From Streptomyces sp. NRRL F-6492 (lineage in GTDB: Bacteria; Actinomycetota; Actinomycetes; Streptomycetales; Streptomycetaceae): a DNA stretch of 64,000 nt. Below are positions 15,728 to 26,542 of this stretch, in pieces. The stretch lies in NCBI RefSeq assembly GCF_001280125.1, contig NZ_LGEG01000171.1, forward strand, positions 1-64,000. Reading direction: 5' to 3'. The stretch's first letter is position 1. Each line of letters opens with the position of its first letter. The position numbers and the translations under genes were made by a program. Below the pieces are notes generated by a model. The model saw nothing but the letters and a program-made list of their open reading frames with translations, made no database searches and was not told where the DNA came from.

Positions 15728-18700
15728 TCAGCCGATGGCCAGCTTCTGCGTCCACCCGACGCCGTTGTTGTTCGCGATGATCACGGTTCCGGCCCCGGGC
15801 AGCACCCCCGTCTCACCGCCGTAGAACCGCACCGCGCCGTCCTTGGCCAGCGTCCACACGTCCGGGACCCCGTTGCCGTTGGCGTCCGGCGTGCCCGTCA
15901 GCAGCGGGATGCTCGCCCGTGACCAGCCGCCGCCGGTGTACGAGATGTCCACCCCACCCGGTGAGGCGGAGTCGACCGCCGCGGCCAGCGAGGACGGGTC
16001 CACCCCGCCGCCGGACGCCGGCTTGCCCAGCCGCAGGAACATCTTGGCGTGGGTGTCGCTGCGGTAGAGCAGGTCCGTGATCCCGTCCTTGTTGATGTCC
16101 TGGGCCGTGACGAGGTCGCGGTCCGTCCAGGCGGTGGCGCTCAGACGGCGGGCGTCGTCGACGGTGGCGCCGTTGTAGCCGATGAACATCCACAGATCGG
16201 AGCTGGTGGTGACGAAGAGGTCCGTCTTGCCGTCGCCGGTCGCATCGCCCGCGGAGACGATCTGCCGGTACGTCGCCGGGTCCGGGGCGTCCGACGGCAG
16301 CACGATCTGCTGACGCTTGTCGATGTTGACCGCGCCGTACCCGTCGCCCGGGTAGACCCACAGCTTGCCGTCCTTGCGGGCGATCAGGTCCTGGAAGCCA
16401 TCGCCGCCGTACACGTCACCGAGGTGCGTGATGAGCGTGCCCTTCCAGTAGCCCGAGGGCGCCCCCGAGAAAGTCGGCAGTCCGTCGTTGCCGTTGGGGT
16501 CCTTCGCCGGGTTGGAGCGGTACGCGCCGGCCATGGAGAACCCGAGGTCGCCAGTGCCCTTGGCCAGGTCCGCCTGGTGTTCGGACGGGTACAGCCGCAG
16601 GTTGCCGTTGGCGTCCACGACCATCAGGTCGGGCAGCCGGTCGCCGGTGAAGTCGCCGGGGGCGTCCGCCTCGTCCCGCGGGGAGAGGTAGAAGAGGTAC
16701 TTCCGCGGCTCCGACTTGTGCCCGGCGTCGTCGACGGCCCGCACGTACAGCACGTTGGGGCCGGCCAGCGGCGGTTTGGCGTTGGTCACCGAGGTGACGG
16801 TGGTCGTTGCGGCACCGGCCGTGCGCTCCGCCTTGAACGGGTACGAGCCCTGGTTGAACCCGAACTCGTAGTAGTCCACGTCGGTCTGTGCGGCCCTGAA
16901 CTGGAAGGTGCCGGTCTCGCCGAACTTCTTCTTGCTCCACAGCGAGTCCTCGCCGTCACTGCCGAACCCGTTGTCCAGCGCGTCGGCGTCGGGAAAGTCG
17001 GTGGAGACCACGGTCGGGGGCGAGGGCCGCGCGCTGTCGAAGACGAACCGGCAGGGGGTCTTCTCCGGCGAGTACCGCACCGAGGAGGACCCGGTCTTGT
17101 CGACCGTCTTGGCCCGCCACGAGTACGTCTGGCCGTTGACCAGCTTCAGCCCGGTGGAACCGGTGGCGAAGGGATCGGTGTGAGTCGTTCCGGAGCTGCC
17201 GCCGACGGGCGCCCTGCCCTTGGTGCCGAGCATGTTGCCGCTGCCGCCCGTGGGCCACATCTCGAAGTTGACCGAGGACAGGTTGCCGTCCTTGTCCTCC
17301 GCGGAGGCCCAGAACGTCAGCGTGGACGAGCCCACGTTGATGTACGGGGCGGTGGTGTCGCAGCTGAAGTCCGGAGCCAGGTCCAGATTGCTCGGGGGCT
17401 TCGGACGCCGGTTGTACTCCAGCAGCACGTGCGGGTCGTTGCCGCCGTCCGCCTGGAACTTCTTCCACGCGAACTGGTCGTTCTCGTTGACCGCCTTGAA
17501 GCCGATGGTCATCGTCGGCCAGCCGCCGTTGACCGCGCGCTGCGCCGTGGGCTTCACGTCGAAGCTGACGTACTTGTCCGGGCAGGAGGCGGACTTCCAG
17601 CCGTGCGAGAACTTGCCGCCGCCGATGCGGTTGCCCGAGTGCATCGAGGGCGCGTTGTTCCAGTTGGTCTTGCTGGAGATCGGCGTGGTGATGTGGACGT
17701 CCATGCTGCGGGCGCTGCACGACCAGGCGTAGGTCTCCAGCGCGTACAGCCGGGCTCCGGTGACCACCGCGCCCTGGAGGTCCTTGTCCCAGTCGATGGA
17801 GAAGAAGGAGCGGGAGGTGCCCCAGGTGTCGGACTCGTAGCCGACGCGGGCCTCGTGGGTGCCGCCCTTGTTGAAGTTCTTGCCGTTGTAGAAGCTGGCG
17901 TTCTTGTGGCGGCTGTAGGCGGTGGTCCAGTCGTTGGTGTGCTTGTTCACCGACGGGTCGATGAAGACCGGGTAGACCGTCGACGGGTCGTTCAGGAACT
18001 CCTGGTCGGCGCTGATGGTCCAGTTGGAGCCTTCGAGGTCGGTGGCGACCACCGTGCCGTGGGAGTCGGGCTGCGGTCCGTTCAGCGCGGGCAGCGACAG
18101 GGTCGCGGCGGGGCCGGTCTGCGAGGGCTCCGGTGAGGCCTCGGGAGGGGCGGTCGGCTCCGGGCCCGTGCCGGAGGTGGCCGAGGGGTCGGCCGCCTCG
18201 TCGCCCGCCTCCGGCAGGGCTTCGTTGAACAGGTCGCCGTCGTCGCCGTCGTTGACCGAGTCGGTGGGCTCGGGGCTCGCGGAAGCGGAGTCCTCCGGGT
18301 CCGGCTCCGGCGTACCGGAGGCGGACTCGTCGGGGGTTTCGGTGGGCAGCACCTCCTCGCCGGGGGTGGCGGTGCCGCCGCCCTGGCCGTCGGTGGTGGC
18401 GGGCACGCCCGCGCTGTCCCACATCAGCGGCGTGGGGGACTCGGCGATGTCGGTGCCGTTCTCGTCAAGCGCGCTGACCACGTTGGTGAGCGGGTCGAGG
18501 GAGAAGGTCAGGTCCGGGGAGCTCAGCCCGTACGAGAGCGTGGCCACCTTCGGATTGGCCGCGGCCGCGCGGGTCTTGACCACCAGCAGCTGCGCGAATC
18601 CGCCGTCGTCGGCGGTCAGCACCAGGTCGGCGCCCGGCAGGATCTCCGGGTACAGGGCGCGGGAGCCGTCGATCACCGGGGTCGGGATGGCCTCGGGCCA

Positions 18701-19276
18701 GGTCATGACGATCTGATGGTCACCCACGGTGAGCGTGGCCAGGGTGTTCCCGGTGCCCGGGGTGACCCCGGACAGCAGCGAGACACGGCGCACACTGGCC
18801 CGGGAGGCGCGCTCCGCGCCCTGATCCGCCTTGGCCGTGCCGGACCCGGCGGCGGGCGCCGGGGCGCCCCCGGAGAACACCATCGGGGTGTTGACCGACT
18901 TGGGGGCCCAGCCCCCGGCCACCTTCTCCAGCCCGGTGTCGACGGGCTTCCATACTCCGTCCACCTTGGCGCGGACGGGACTTGCGTGGATCTTGCGCAG
19001 CATCGTTCCACCGGGCTTGGCCCAGGTGGTCGAGTACGCCGTCCGCAGGGCCGTCGCCTCCACCGGCTTCCCGGTCTTCGCGGCCCGTGCAGCGGCTTCT
19101 GATTCGCCAACAGGAACGTTTACCCGCGGTTCCTTTGAGTCTGCTGTGTCCGCCGTGGACGCTTCGTCCCCGTCCCGGCCGAGTCCGACGTACGTCAGTC
19201 CGGTCGCCAGCACGGCCGCCGCCGCTCCGGCCGCTAGCGCCCGGCGTCCGGGCGCGCGGCGCCATCTGCTCGTCAT
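15728..19276 (-). CDS. Secreted DNRLRE-domain protein with FG-GAP repeats
   Basis: A 1,182-residue exported protein. A twin-arginine-like or Sec signal (MTSRWRRAPGRRALAAGAAA) starts at ATG 19276. A Pro/Glu/Ser-rich low-complexity segment covers about 290-410. A DNRLRE beta-domain follows (about 430-640), with SVNKHTNDWTTAYSRHKNAS, then AYALETYAWSCSAR-type core and SGNRIGGGKFSHGW. After two Ig-like regions come five FG-GAP/VCBS blades, each with an Asp-x-Asn/Asp-Gly calcium-type loop: DFTGDRLPDLMVV, GDGFQDLIARKDG, DATGDGKTDLFVT, DINKDGITDLLYR and DANGNGVPDVW. Such proteins accompany RHS/YD-repeat toxins in Streptomyces. It is divergent from the RHS gene with 517 bp between. A role as a surface scaffold or presentation factor is inference. 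Confidence 0.85.
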   Translation of the reverse strand: MTSRWRRAPGRRALAAGAAAAVLATGLTYVGLGRDGDEASTADTADSKEPRVNVPVGESEAAARAAKTGKPVEATALRTAYSTTWAKPGGTMLRKIHASPVRAKVDGVWKPVDTGLEKVAGGWAPKSVNTPMVFSGGAPAPAAGSGTAKADQGAERASRASVRRVSLLSGVTPGTGNTLATLTVGDHQIVMTWPEAIPTPVIDGSRALYPEILPGADLVLTADDGGFAQLLVVKTRAAAANPKVATLSYGLSSPDLTFSLDPLTNVVSALDENGTDIAESPTPLMWDSAGVPATTDGQGGGTATPGEEVLPTETPDESASGTPEPDPEDSASASPEPTDSVNDGDDGDLFNEALPEAGDEAADPSATSGTGPEPTAPPEASPEPSQTGPAATLSLPALNGPQPDSHGTVVATDLEGSNWTISADQEFLNDPSTVYPVFIDPSVNKHTNDWTTAYSRHKNASFYNGKNFNKGGTHEARVGYESDTWGTSRSFFSIDWDKDLQGAVVTGARLYALETYAWSCSARSMDVHITTPISSKTNWNNAPSMHSGNRIGGGKFSHGWKSASCPDKYVSFDVKPTAQRAVNGGWPTMTIGFKAVNENDQFAWKKFQADGGNDPHVLLEYNRRPKPPSNLDLAPDFSCDTTAPYINVGSSTLTFWASAEDKDGNLSSVNFEMWPTGGSGNMLGTKGRAPVGGSSGTTHTDPFATGSTGLKLVNGQTYSWRAKTVDKTGSSSVRYSPEKTPCRFVFDSARPSPPTVVSTDFPDADALDNGFGSDGEDSLWSKKKFGETGTFQFRAAQTDVDYYEFGFNQGSYPFKAERTAGAATTTVTSVTNAKPPLAGPNVLYVRAVDDAGHKSEPRKYLFYLSPRDEADAPGDFTGDRLPDLMVVDANGNLRLYPSEHQADLAKGTGDLGFSMAGAYRSNPAKDPNGNDGLPTFSGAPSGYWKGTLITHLGDVYGGDGFQDLIARKDGKLWVYPGDGYGAVNIDKRQQIVLPSDAPDPATYRQIVSAGDATGDGKTDLFVTTSSDLWMFIGYNGATVDDARRLSATAWTDRDLVTAQDINKDGITDLLYRSDTHAKMFLRLGKPASGGGVDPSSLAAAVDSASPGGVDISYTGGGWSRASIPLLTGTPDANGNGVPDVWTLAKDGAVRFYGGETGVLPGAGTVIIANNNGVGWTQKLAIG

Positions 19277-19793
19277 GAGCGAAGTTCCCTTTCCCCCCAC
19301 CGGCACGACTCGTTATGCGGTCGTGACCAGGCTCTTTTCGCGATCTTGAGCGCGTCGGAAGCCTTCGTCCGACGGGCACGACGCGCCTGCGCATCATGCC
19401 TGCCGGGGCGGGAGGCGTCACCTTCGGCGCCCGCGGGGGCCGGGCCCGGCGATCCATCCCGTCCGGGCCGCCGATGCCGGAGCCCGGGGGTTTCAGGGGG
19501 AGGGAAACCATTTGATTTCACCTCAATGCACCGCAGAATCCGCAGCAGTTTCTCCCGGATTGGATCGAGCCGTTCTTGAATCGCCGTAGTTGGCGTCTAT
19601 GACCCGCAGGGCGTCAGAGAGCGGGTTGGTCCGCATCCGGCCCGACTGAAACCCATCGTCCGGTTGATCCCGTGTCGATCATCACTTGATCTAGTTTTTA
19701 TGTGTCGCATCCGCACACAATCGGCCGATCACCGTGGGAGACCTGTGTGCACGTGCGCACGGGCTCCGTTTCAAAAGTCCGGGGGGACTTGCT
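19277..19793. promoter_or_regulatory. Divergent intergenic region of the DNRLRE/RHS pair
   Basis: A 517-bp gene-free stretch. It contains GGTTTC at 19489-19494 and GAAACC at 19504-19509, an inverted repeat facing the DNRLRE gene. There is also an unusually AT-rich patch, TTGATCTAGTTTTTATGTG, at about 19686-19704 ahead of the RHS gene, which is the best place for an RHS promoter. No further ORF is convincing. Exact -10/-35 boxes are not certain for either gene. Confidence 0.4.
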
Positions 19794-22700
19794 TTGCCTG
19801 CACAGCCATCCGTGCGCAGACGCCTGCGCGCCACCTTCATCCCGGTGCTCGGCGCCGCCACGCTGGTAGCCCTGCTGCCCGCGCAGGCGCTGGCCCAACC
19901 TCCGGACCCGGACGCCGGGACGGTCTCCGTACCGCGCGAGACCCTCGCCCTGGAGGCGCTGCCCGATGCCCGCTTCGTGCCCGGTGAGGACCGGGACGCC
20001 AATCTGAGCCGGATCGGCGTCCCCGTGCCGACCACCCAGACGACGCCCCCGGCCGGCACCACCACCAAGCCTCCGGCCGCGGCCGACACCGTCACCTTCG
20101 GTAGTGCGGTCCAACCGGCCGGCTTCGCCGTCCCGGCCGCTGACGCGGAGCCGGCGGCCCCGCAGCGGGTCGGCACCCTGCCCGTCAAGATCGGCCAGGC
20201 CGAGGGCGCGGCCGCCCCCACCGGCACCTGGCGCGTGGACATCGCGAGCCCCGCCGCCGCCGTCTCCGAGGGCGTCGAGGGCTCCGTACTGACCGTCAGC
20301 GCACCGAGCACGGGCACCGTGCCGGTCAAGGTGCAGGTCGAGTACGGGGCGTACCGGAACGTCAACGGCGCCGACTGGTCCTCCCGGCTGCGCCTGGTCC
20401 AGTTCCCCGAGTGCTACGCGACCACTCCCGACCTGGAGGAGTGCCAGCAGTACACCGAGCTGGAGACGGTCAACGACACCCAGGCCAAGACGATGACGGC
20501 CACCGTCGACACCGTCGCCGACGGCACCACGGTTCCTGCCTCGGCCCCGGCCGTGCCGCGGGCGAACGGCTCCGGCGTCATGCAGGCCACCTGGGTTCAG
20601 CCCGCCGCCGCCTCCGCCTCCGGCGACAAGGCCGTGATCGGCGCCGTCGACTCCGGCGCCTCCGAGAGCGGTTCGTTCAAGGCCGGCGCCCTGGTCTCCA
20701 GCGGCTCCTGGGCCGCGGGCGACGCCTCCGGCGGCTTCAGCTGGGAGTACCCGCTGACGGTGCCCCCGGCCCCCGCGGGCCCCGCCCCCAAGATCAGCTT
20801 CAAGTACAACTCCCAGTACGTGGACGGCAAGACCTCCACCTCCACCCCGCAGTCCTCCTGGCTCGGCGAGGGCTGGGAGTACGACCCGGGCCGCATCGAG
20901 CGCCGCTACCGGGCCTGCAAGGACGACACCAAGGCGGTGGCCGCGGGCGCCGCCAACAACACGTCCAAGAAGGACAAGGAGTCCTCCGACCTCTGCTGGG
21001 TCTCGGACAACGCCGTCATCTCCCTCAACGGCAAGACCTCCGAGCTGGTGAAGGTGGGCACCACCAACACCTACCGCCTGCGGAACGACGACGGCACCCG
21101 CGTCGAGCGCCGCACCGGCATCGACAACGGCGACAACGACGGCGAGCACTGGGTCGTCACCACCACCGACGGCACCCAGTACTTCTACGGCCTGGACAAG
21201 ATCGGCGGCGGCCACGCCGACACCGACTCCGTCCTCACCGTCCCGGTCTTCGGCAACCACCCCGGCGAGCCCTGCAACGCGAGCGCCTTCGCCTCCTCCC
21301 GCTGCGGCGCCGGCAAGCGGCAGGCCTGGCAGTGGGGCCTCGACAAGGTCGTCGACGTCCACGGCAACGTGATGATCGTCAACTGGGCCCGCGCCACCAA
21401 CTACTACGCGGTGAACAAGAAGTTCAAGACCCCCGAGGTCTACCACCGCGGCGCCCTGCCCGACTCCATCGAGTACGGGCTGCGCAACGACAACCTCGGC
21501 GGCACCCCCGCCGCGAAGATCAACTTCGGCCTGTACCAGCGCTGCCTGTCCGGCTCACCGGCCTGCGACTCGGAGAAGTTCGACAACACCAAGGACCCGG
21601 CCTCCTACCGACCCTGGTGGGACACCCCCGGCAACCTGAACTGCAAGTCGGACTCCAAGCTCTGCCCGTCCTTCCCGTCCTTCTGGGTCCGGATGCGCCT
21701 GGGCTACGTCGCCACCTACGCCCACCGGCCCGGCGCCACCGGGCTCGTCAAGGTCGACCAGTACCAGCTCAAGCAGTCCTTCCCGCGCGACTGGTACAGC
21801 ACCTCTCCGGCGATGTGGCTCAACGGCATCACGCACTACGGCTACACGCCCACCGCCACCAGCGGCACCCTCATGTCCAAGGAGGGCGTGACCTTCGAGC
21901 CCTACACGGTCGGTGCCGGCGAGCCGCTGTCCGGCTACCTGAAGGACAAGCAGCTGCCCAACCTGGTCCCCAAGGACAGCAAGGACCAGCGCCCGCCGTT
22001 CACCCGTCCCCGCATCGGCACCGTCTACACGCAGCACGGCGGCCAGATCGACGTCACGTACAAGGGCGGCTGCCAGTACCAGCCGACGGTGGCCCCCGAG
22101 GACAACACCAGGACCTGCTTCCCGGTCCGCTGGTCCCCGGACGGCGAGGAGAAGAAGCCGGCCCTGGCCTGGTTCAACAAGTACCTCGTCCACACCGTCA
22201 CCGAGAACGACCGCATCACCGGCGTCTCCGACCGCATCACCACCCGGTACGACTACTCCGGCGCGGCCTGGGCCAAGAGCGAGGACGAGTTCACCCGGCC
22301 CGAGCTGCGCACCCACAGTGACTGGCGCGGCTTCCAGAAGGTCACCACGGTCAAGGGCAAGAAGAGCAGCGCCGCCCCGCAGACCCAGTCGTACTCCGTC
22401 GCCCGCTACTTCCGCGGCACTGGCGGAGCGGTCAAGGACTCCACGGGTACGGTCACCCTGCTTACGGACGACAGCGACGCCTACGCCGGCATGGTCGCGG
22501 AGACCATCACGTACGACGGCACCGGCGGCCGGATCATCAAGCGGACCCTGAACACGCCCTGGTCCCGCCAGACCGCCTCCCGCACCCGCGAGGCCACCAC
22601 GGCCCTGCTCGCGCACCAGACCGGGGTCAAGCGCACCGAGGCGATCCAGACCGTCGGCAGCAGCTGGCAGGCGGTCCGCACCGACACCACCGTCGACGGC

Positions 22701-25700
22701 ACCTACAACCTCCCCACGCAGGTCGAGGTGTCCGTGGTCAAGCCCAACGGCACCGGCGAGACCCTCAGCGACCAGATCTGCGCCACCACCCAGTACGTCC
22801 ACAACACGGATGCCCACCTGATCGGCATGGTCTCCCGGGTCCGCAAGACCGGAACCCCGTGCTCCCAGCACAACACCTCGGCGGGTTCCGCCGCGCTCAT
22901 CACCGCCGAGCTGACGGCCTACGACGGTCAGGCCTGGAACACCGCGCCCACCAAGGGCCTCGTGACCTACACCGCCGAGTCCAACGCCGACGGCAGCTCG
23001 CACACCATCGTCACCACCAGCACGTACGACCCCCTGGGCCGCATCCGCACCGTCAAGCGGCCGGTGACCGGCACCACGGAGACCCGGTACACCCCCGGTG
23101 ACACCGGCGGCCCGGTCACCTCGGTGACCACCGTCAACGAAAAGGGTCACACGACCGTCAACGAGCTCGACCCGGGCCGAGGCCTGCCGATCAAGATCAC
23201 CGACCTCAACGGCCGCGTCGTCCGCAACGAGTACGACGCCTTCGGCCGCCTGGTCAAGGGCTGGACGGCGAGCCGCTCCGGCGGCACCCAGAAGCCCGAC
23301 GTGACCATCTCCTACCGGATGGCGGACGCCTCCTCCTCGACGACCAAGCCCTCTGCGGTCACGGTCTACAAGCTCAAGGACGACGAGACCTACACCAAGC
23401 AGGTCACGATCTACGACGGCCTGATGCGCGAGGTCCAGACGCAGGCGGAGGCCCACGGCCCCGGTCGCATCGTCATCGACACCCGTTACGACGACCACGG
23501 TCTGACGGCCGAGGTCACCACCCCGTACCTGGTCGAGGGCGAGCCCACGACCGTCCAGTTCAAGCGGGTCTCCGACACCCTCGTACCGATGCTCACCCGC
23601 ACGCAGTACGACGGCCTGGAGCGCCCGGTCCGCGCCAGCCACTACCGCGGCGGCGCGTACACGAACTACAGCAAGTGGGCCTACGGCGACACCAACACCG
23701 TCGCCTTCCCGGTCGGCGGCGCCAAGCCCGCGGTGAACACCTGGACCGACGCCCTCGGCCGAGTGGCCAAGATCCAGCACGCGTCCAGCATCTCCAGCAC
23801 CCCGATCTGGCGCAGCACCACCTACGGCTACGACTCCCGAGGCAACCGCGAGAAGGTCACCGACCCGGCGGGCAACGTCTGGTCCTGGACCTTCGACACC
23901 CGTCACCGCGCCCTCACCAGCACGGACCCGGACACGGGCACCGTCAGCTACGGGTACGACGACGCCGACCGCCGCACCAGCGCCACCGACAACCGGGGGA
24001 CCGTCCACACCGCGTACGACGCCCTCGGCCGCATCACGGCCGTGCGCACGGGCGGCGCCGAGTCCGCACCGATCCGCGAGTTCACCTACGACACCCTGCC
24101 CGGCGCGCTGGGCAAGCTGGTCGCCTCCGTCCGCCACGACCCCAGCGGCGACTACGTCAACCGGGTCACCGGCTACGACACCGAATACCGGCCCACCGGC
24201 CGTGAGACCGTCATCCCGGCCAACCCCATGACCACGGGGGTTTCCGGCACCTACAAGTACGCCTTCGCCTACACGCCCACCGGCAAGCTGCTGAGCACCA
24301 CGCTTCCCGCCAAGGGCGGACTCGCGGCGGAGAAGGTCGTCACCCGCTACACGGCCGACGGCCTGCCCGAGAGCACCTCGGGCGCCACCTGGTACACCTC
24401 CGACGTGCAGTACTCCCCGTACGGGGAGCCGCTGCGCACCACCAGCGGTGCCCAGCCCCACCGGGTCTGGACCACCAACTTCCTCAACGACTACACCGGC
24501 CAGCTCCAGCGCAGCGTTGTGGACCGCGAGTCCTCGGCCTCGCCGCGGGTCAGCAGCTCGCACTACTCCTACGACTACGCCGGCAACATCAGCTCGCAGG
24601 CCCGCAAGCTGACCGACGGCGGCACCTCGACCTGGGACACGCAGTGCTACACGCACGATGTCGCAGGCCAGATGGTCCACGCGTGGACCTCGAACATCAC
24701 CCCGACGCTGGCCAGCACCGGCTGCAAGAGCGCGGACGGCACCACCTGGGGCCCCCGCACCGACCAGCGGGCCATCCGCGGGCCCATCGCCCGCGCCGCC
24801 GACAGCGTCACGGACACCACCGCCCCGGACAGCAGCCTGACCGCCTCCCTGGCGGCCAACGCCCCCGCACCCGGCACGGTCGCGGGCGGTGCCACCGGCT
24901 ACTACGACAGCTACACCTTCGACGTCGTCGGCAACCGTGCCACCCAGGTCAAGCACGACCCGGCCGACGCCACGAAGGACGTCAAGCTCACCTACGCGTA
25001 CGGCAAGACGGTCGCCGGCAACGGCACCGCGGCCCCGTACGAGACCCAGCCGCACACCCTGACCTCGGTCACCTCCGCGCCGGGCACCGGCAGTTCGTAC
25101 GTGTACGACGCGGCGGGCAACACCACCACCCGCACCCTGCCGGGCGGCACCCAGGACCTCGTCTGGACCCGGGAGAACCGCCTCGACACGATCAAGGCGG
25201 GTGGGGTCACCACCAAGTACGTCTACGACGCCGACGGCAACCGCCTGCTGGAGAACACCCCCTCCGGCAGCGTGCTCTACCTCGGCGAGATGGAGCTGAC
25301 CACCGCCGCGGGCGCGATCACCAAGGCCAGCCGGGTCTACAACCACGACGGCGCGCCCTCCGTGGTCCGGTCCACGCTCAACGGCGCCACCACGGGCCAC
25401 AAGCTGGACGTCCTGATCGCCGACCAGGTCGGCACCGCCACCACCGGCATCGCCCTGACCTCCGGCCAGGCGGTCACCCGCCGCTCGTACAAGCCGTTCG
25501 GCGAGGTGCGCGGCACCAAGCCGGCCTCGTGGCCGAACAAGCGCGGCTACCTCGGCGTGGGCGTCGAGGACCCCTCGGGCCTGACCCATCTGGGCGCCCG
25601 CGAGTACGACCCGTCGACCGGCCGGTTCGCCTCCGCGGACGCGCTGATCGACTTCGCGGACCCGCTCCAGGTCAACGGCTACGCCTACAGCCACAACAAC

Positions 25701-26534
25701 CCGGTCACGCGCAGCGACCCGACGGGCCTGTTCGACCCGGACGAGCGGGCGTACTGCACCAAGGCCCCGGGCGACTGCACCGGCGGCCGCTACGTCGGCG
25801 AGGACAAGGGCAAGGACACCGACCCCACCCCCGACGACGACCCGGACAACAAGCGGCCCACGTACTGGGACGACCAGCACAAGTACGACTCCGACCGCGC
25901 CGAGGTCCTGCGCAAGGCCCGCCTCAAGCAGATCATGGACGAGCACAAGTTCAACGTCGGCCGGTTCCTGGACAAGGTCGAGGACATCGACCGCAGGACC
26001 TGCCGCCACGCGGGCCCGGAGAAGGCCGGCTGCTTCGGCGCCTCGCTCGGCAGCCAGTGGATGGTCGCGAACTACCTCGAGGACATCCTGGAGCTGATCG
26101 ACGAGTCCTGGAGCAAGTCCACGGACGGCGCCAGGCCCGACAAGCAGCAGAAGCGGGGCAAGGACGGCCCGCACTTCGCCTTCGACGACGCGGAGTTCGA
26201 GCTCGCGCTCTATCTCGCGGGCAACGGGCAGGAGGTCAAGTCCCGCAATGACCAGCCGGGCGGCAAGGGCAAGCACTTCGACGCCTGGGTCGGCGGGGTG
26301 GCCACCGAGTTCAAGGTCCTGAAGGGGAACTCCCCGGGCACGGTGCAGACGGCCCTCAAGGCCGGCCGTGACAAGAAGGCGGATGTCGTCATCATCGACG
26401 GCCGCAACTCCGACCTGTCCTTCGACAATGCCAAGGCCGGGCTCAAGTTGTTCACCGACCACAGCGGCAAGCCCGACTTCAGCCATGTGCGACTGATCGG
26501 CTACGGCTACGATCGGACCTACCACGTGCGTTGA
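19794..26534 (+). CDS. Secreted RHS/YD-repeat polymorphic toxin with nuclease-like C-terminal tip
   Basis: A 2,246-residue exported toxin. The N-terminus RRRLRATFIPVLGAATLVAL ending LAQ is a Sec signal peptide. I chose TTG at 19794 because GGGGGGA lies six bases upstream; the GTG at 19734 has no such site. The middle (about 900-1900) is a chain of YD/RHS repeats (YDPLGRI, YDAFGRLVKGW, YDSRGNREKVTDPAGN, YDDADRR, YDADGNRLLENTPSG). The RHS core closes with HLGAREYDPSTGRFASADAL and GYAYSHNNPVTRSDPTGLFD at about residues 1930-1977. The last 270 residues are the variable tip. It contains HFDAWVGGVATEFKVLKGNS and KADVVIIDGR, matching a D-(x)n-E-x-K nuclease core (Asp2163, Glu2172, Lys2174) reminiscent of CdiA-type tRNA nucleases. 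The immunity gene starts eight bases after the stop. Confidence 0.88.
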   Translation: MPAQPSVRRRLRATFIPVLGAATLVALLPAQALAQPPDPDAGTVSVPRETLALEALPDARFVPGEDRDANLSRIGVPVPTTQTTPPAGTTTKPPAAADTVTFGSAVQPAGFAVPAADAEPAAPQRVGTLPVKIGQAEGAAAPTGTWRVDIASPAAAVSEGVEGSVLTVSAPSTGTVPVKVQVEYGAYRNVNGADWSSRLRLVQFPECYATTPDLEECQQYTELETVNDTQAKTMTATVDTVADGTTVPASAPAVPRANGSGVMQATWVQPAAASASGDKAVIGAVDSGASESGSFKAGALVSSGSWAAGDASGGFSWEYPLTVPPAPAGPAPKISFKYNSQYVDGKTSTSTPQSSWLGEGWEYDPGRIERRYRACKDDTKAVAAGAANNTSKKDKESSDLCWVSDNAVISLNGKTSELVKVGTTNTYRLRNDDGTRVERRTGIDNGDNDGEHWVVTTTDGTQYFYGLDKIGGGHADTDSVLTVPVFGNHPGEPCNASAFASSRCGAGKRQAWQWGLDKVVDVHGNVMIVNWARATNYYAVNKKFKTPEVYHRGALPDSIEYGLRNDNLGGTPAAKINFGLYQRCLSGSPACDSEKFDNTKDPASYRPWWDTPGNLNCKSDSKLCPSFPSFWVRMRLGYVATYAHRPGATGLVKVDQYQLKQSFPRDWYSTSPAMWLNGITHYGYTPTATSGTLMSKEGVTFEPYTVGAGEPLSGYLKDKQLPNLVPKDSKDQRPPFTRPRIGTVYTQHGGQIDVTYKGGCQYQPTVAPEDNTRTCFPVRWSPDGEEKKPALAWFNKYLVHTVTENDRITGVSDRITTRYDYSGAAWAKSEDEFTRPELRTHSDWRGFQKVTTVKGKKSSAAPQTQSYSVARYFRGTGGAVKDSTGTVTLLTDDSDAYAGMVAETITYDGTGGRIIKRTLNTPWSRQTASRTREATTALLAHQTGVKRTEAIQTVGSSWQAVRTDTTVDGTYNLPTQVEVSVVKPNGTGETLSDQICATTQYVHNTDAHLIGMVSRVRKTGTPCSQHNTSAGSAALITAELTAYDGQAWNTAPTKGLVTYTAESNADGSSHTIVTTSTYDPLGRIRTVKRPVTGTTETRYTPGDTGGPVTSVTTVNEKGHTTVNELDPGRGLPIKITDLNGRVVRNEYDAFGRLVKGWTASRSGGTQKPDVTISYRMADASSSTTKPSAVTVYKLKDDETYTKQVTIYDGLMREVQTQAEAHGPGRIVIDTRYDDHGLTAEVTTPYLVEGEPTTVQFKRVSDTLVPMLTRTQYDGLERPVRASHYRGGAYTNYSKWAYGDTNTVAFPVGGAKPAVNTWTDALGRVAKIQHASSISSTPIWRSTTYGYDSRGNREKVTDPAGNVWSWTFDTRHRALTSTDPDTGTVSYGYDDADRRTSATDNRGTVHTAYDALGRITAVRTGGAESAPIREFTYDTLPGALGKLVASVRHDPSGDYVNRVTGYDTEYRPTGRETVIPANPMTTGVSGTYKYAFAYTPTGKLLSTTLPAKGGLAAEKVVTRYTADGLPESTSGATWYTSDVQYSPYGEPLRTTSGAQPHRVWTTNFLNDYTGQLQRSVVDRESSASPRVSSSHYSYDYAGNISSQARKLTDGGTSTWDTQCYTHDVAGQMVHAWTSNITPTLASTGCKSADGTTWGPRTDQRAIRGPIARAADSVTDTTAPDSSLTASLAANAPAPGTVAGGATGYYDSYTFDVVGNRATQVKHDPADATKDVKLTYAYGKTVAGNGTAAPYETQPHTLTSVTSAPGTGSSYVYDAAGNTTTRTLPGGTQDLVWTRENRLDTIKAGGVTTKYVYDADGNRLLENTPSGSVLYLGEMELTTAAGAITKASRVYNHDGAPSVVRSTLNGATTGHKLDVLIADQVGTATTGIALTSGQAVTRRSYKPFGEVRGTKPASWPNKRGYLGVGVEDPSGLTHLGAREYDPSTGRFASADALIDFADPLQVNGYAYSHNNPVTRSDPTGLFDPDERAYCTKAPGDCTGGRYVGEDKGKDTDPTPDDDPDNKRPTYWDDQHKYDSDRAEVLRKARLKQIMDEHKFNVGRFLDKVEDIDRRTCRHAGPEKAGCFGASLGSQWMVANYLEDILELIDESWSKSTDGARPDKQQKRGKDGPHFAFDDAEFELALYLAGNGQEVKSRNDQPGGKGKHFDAWVGGVATEFKVLKGNSPGTVQTALKAGRDKKADVVIIDGRNSDLSFDNAKAGLKLFTDHSGKPDFSHVRLIGYGYDRTYHVR

Positions 26535-26542
26535 GGACGATT

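Noticed and set aside
21555..26525. Long antisense frame over the RHS gene
   Set aside because: Val/Gly/Arg-rich mirror translation without motifs; the RHS YD repeats on the plus strand are unambiguous.
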